Source: JASHPR01 sp963844655
GTDB taxonomy: Bacteria; Actinomycetota; Actinomycetes; Streptosporangiales; Streptosporangiaceae
Reading direction: 5' to 3'
NCBI GenBank assembly: GCA_963844655.1
Contig: CAWJPA010000007.1
Location: 1 to 64,000, forward strand
Length of the DNA: 64,000 nt
In this document: positions 63,076 through 64,000 of the stretch, piece after piece
Position numbering within the stretch: position 1 is the stretch's first letter
How the letters are laid out: every line of letters starts with the position of its first letter
Program-made: the position numbers and the translations under genes
Notes under the pieces: model-generated
Databases searched by the model: none
Seen by the model: the letters and a program-made list of their open reading frames with translations, nothing else
Told to the model about the DNA's origin: nothing

Positions 63076-64000
63076 TTAGAGCTGGAAGCCCTCAGGGAAC
63101 GGGTCGTCGGGGTCGATGACGTATTGCGCCGTGCCGGTGATCCAGGCCCGGCCGGTGATCTGGGGGATGACCGCGGGCACGCCCAGAATCTCCGTCTCGC
63201 CGAGGATGCGCCCGTAGAAGCGGGAGCCGATGAACGACTCGTTGACCAGCTCATCCCCGACCCTGATCTCACCCCGCGTGTGCAACTGCGCCAGGCGGGC
63301 CGAGGTGCCGGTGCCGCACGGTGAGCGGTCGAACCACCCCGGGAAGATGGCCATCGCGTGGCGGGAGTGCTTGGCGTTGGCGTCCGGAGCGAGGAACTGC
63401 ACGTGATGGCAGCCCCGGATCTCCTGGTTGTCCGGGTGCACGGGCTCGTTGTGCTCGTTGATCGCCGCCATCACGGCCAGGCCCGCACTCAGGATGCTGT
63501 CCTTATGGGCCCGGTCGAAGGGGATGGCGACCTGGTCGAGGCCGAGGATGGCGTAGAAGTTGCCGCCGTAGGCCATGTCGTAGGTGACCTGGCCGATACC
63601 GTCGACGGTCACGGTCTGGTCCAGGCCGTGGGTGAAGGCAGGCACGTTGACGAGGCTGACGCTCTCCGCGGCCCCGTCCCTGACCTTCACCTCGGCGACG
63701 ACCAGCCCGGCGGGGGTGTCGAGGCGGACCCGGGTGACCGGCTCGGTGACCTCCACCATCCCGCTCTCGACCAGGACCGTGGCCACCCCCATGGTGCCGT
63801 GGCCGCACATCGGCAGGCATCCAGAGACCTCGATGAACACCACGCCCCAGTCGGCGTCGGGCCGGCTCGGCGGCTGCAGGATCGCGCCGCTCATGGCGGA
63901 GTGGCCGCGCGGCTCATTCATGAGGGCCTTGCGGATGCCGTCGAGGTGGGCCATGAAGTACCGGCGGCGGTCGAACATGGTGTCGCCAGGAATGGTGCCC
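63076..64000 (-). CDS. Proline racemase/4-hydroxyproline epimerase family (5' end outside window)
   Basis: Reading frame continues past the right edge (GTIPGDTMFDRRRYF precedes the first in-window ATG at 63978), so the N-terminus is missing. Both catalytic Cys are present: MCGHGTMGV and SPCGTGTSA. The family interconverts proline, hydroxyproline or 3-hydroxyproline epimers, or dehydrates the last. The two-Cys form excludes the trans-3-hydroxyproline dehydratases that carry Thr in the second site. A GntR regulator converges on it. Confidence 0.92.
   Translation of the reverse strand, partial: GTIPGDTMFDRRRYFMAHLDGIRKALMNEPRGHSAMSGAILQPPSRPDADWGVVFIEVSGCLPMCGHGTMGVATVLVESGMVEVTEPVTRVRLDTPAGLVVAEVKVRDGAAESVSLVNVPAFTHGLDQTVTVDGIGQVTYDMAYGGNFYAILGLDQVAIPFDRAHKDSILSAGLAVMAAINEHNEPVHPDNQEIRGCHHVQFLAPDANAKHSRHAMAIFPGWFDRSPCGTGTSARLAQLHTRGEIRVGDELVNESFIGSRFYGRILGETEILGVPAVIPQITGRAWITGTAQYVIDPDDPFPEGFQL

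Overview
The window is high-GC DNA (roughly 70% G+C by eye) from an actinomycete, most plausibly a filamentous, mycothiol-using soil type. The evidence is the many GTG/TTG starts, a LysM/Rpf-type cell-wall protein, an Rv2466c-like thioredoxin-fold protein, a SARP regulator, ECF sigma factors (one ECF42/DGPF pair) and remnants of an actinomycete-type integrative element. No rRNA, intact tRNA or CRISPR array was seen.

Layout. 0-4.4 kb: class II aldolase end, frameshifted LysM/Rpf protein, MaoC-like hydratase, a repeat-containing unknown protein, a tyrosine recombinase and a SixA-type phosphatase. 4.4-14.1 kb: PadR-controlled MacB/FtsX-type ABC exporters. One permease is broken by several frameshifts; one operon is intact; one ATPase is an orphan facing the intact operon. 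14.1-25 kb: a decayed accessory region. It is bounded on both sides by a copy of the 3' half of a tRNA(Tyr) gene followed by a terminator-like hairpin, and it holds a truncated integrase, a degenerate methyltransferase, an HTH gene broken by frameshifts and partly duplicated, and scraps of FtsX, ClC and SDR genes, beside healthy cargo (NmrA/TetR pair, peroxiredoxin/DsbA-fold pair, SDR, ECF sigma/anti-sigma). 25-42.6 kb: LUD protein, esterase, DHA2 exporter, MarR/SDR divergon, a membrane-spanning SARP-propeller-solute-binding regulator facing a secreted HAF-repeat protein, a lipoprotein, and a STAND/TPR regulator. It ends at a third copy of the tRNA 3' half. 42.6-64 kb: two PIN-type toxin-antitoxin pairs, a zinc CDF exporter, MFS/TetR, YCII/ECF42, aldo-keto reductase, acyl-CoA synthetase, a subtilase with a Trp/Asn-rich tail next to a GGDEF-EAL protein, an ECF sigma facing an MFS exporter, a sulfotransferase-like protein, and a GntR regulator converging on a proline racemase-family gene.

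Most notable points. (1) Three same-orientation tRNA(Tyr) 3'-half copies at 14.38, 24.91 and 42.53 kb, two sharing a longer left arm, with an integrase stump at the middle copy: this looks like serial integration at one tRNA followed by decay. (2) The 1,140-residue SARP/one-pass membrane/propeller/SBP_bac_5 protein at 31.9-35.3 kb, with three 11-bp direct repeats between it and a secreted protein gene, reads like a transmembrane one-component sensor of an extracellular ligand. (3) Several local regulators have candidate operators visible as palindromes or repeats beside their own genes.

Several genes are split by single-base shifts (LysM protein, recombinase end, FtsX permease, HTH gene). From the sequence alone, real decay cannot be separated from assembly error.
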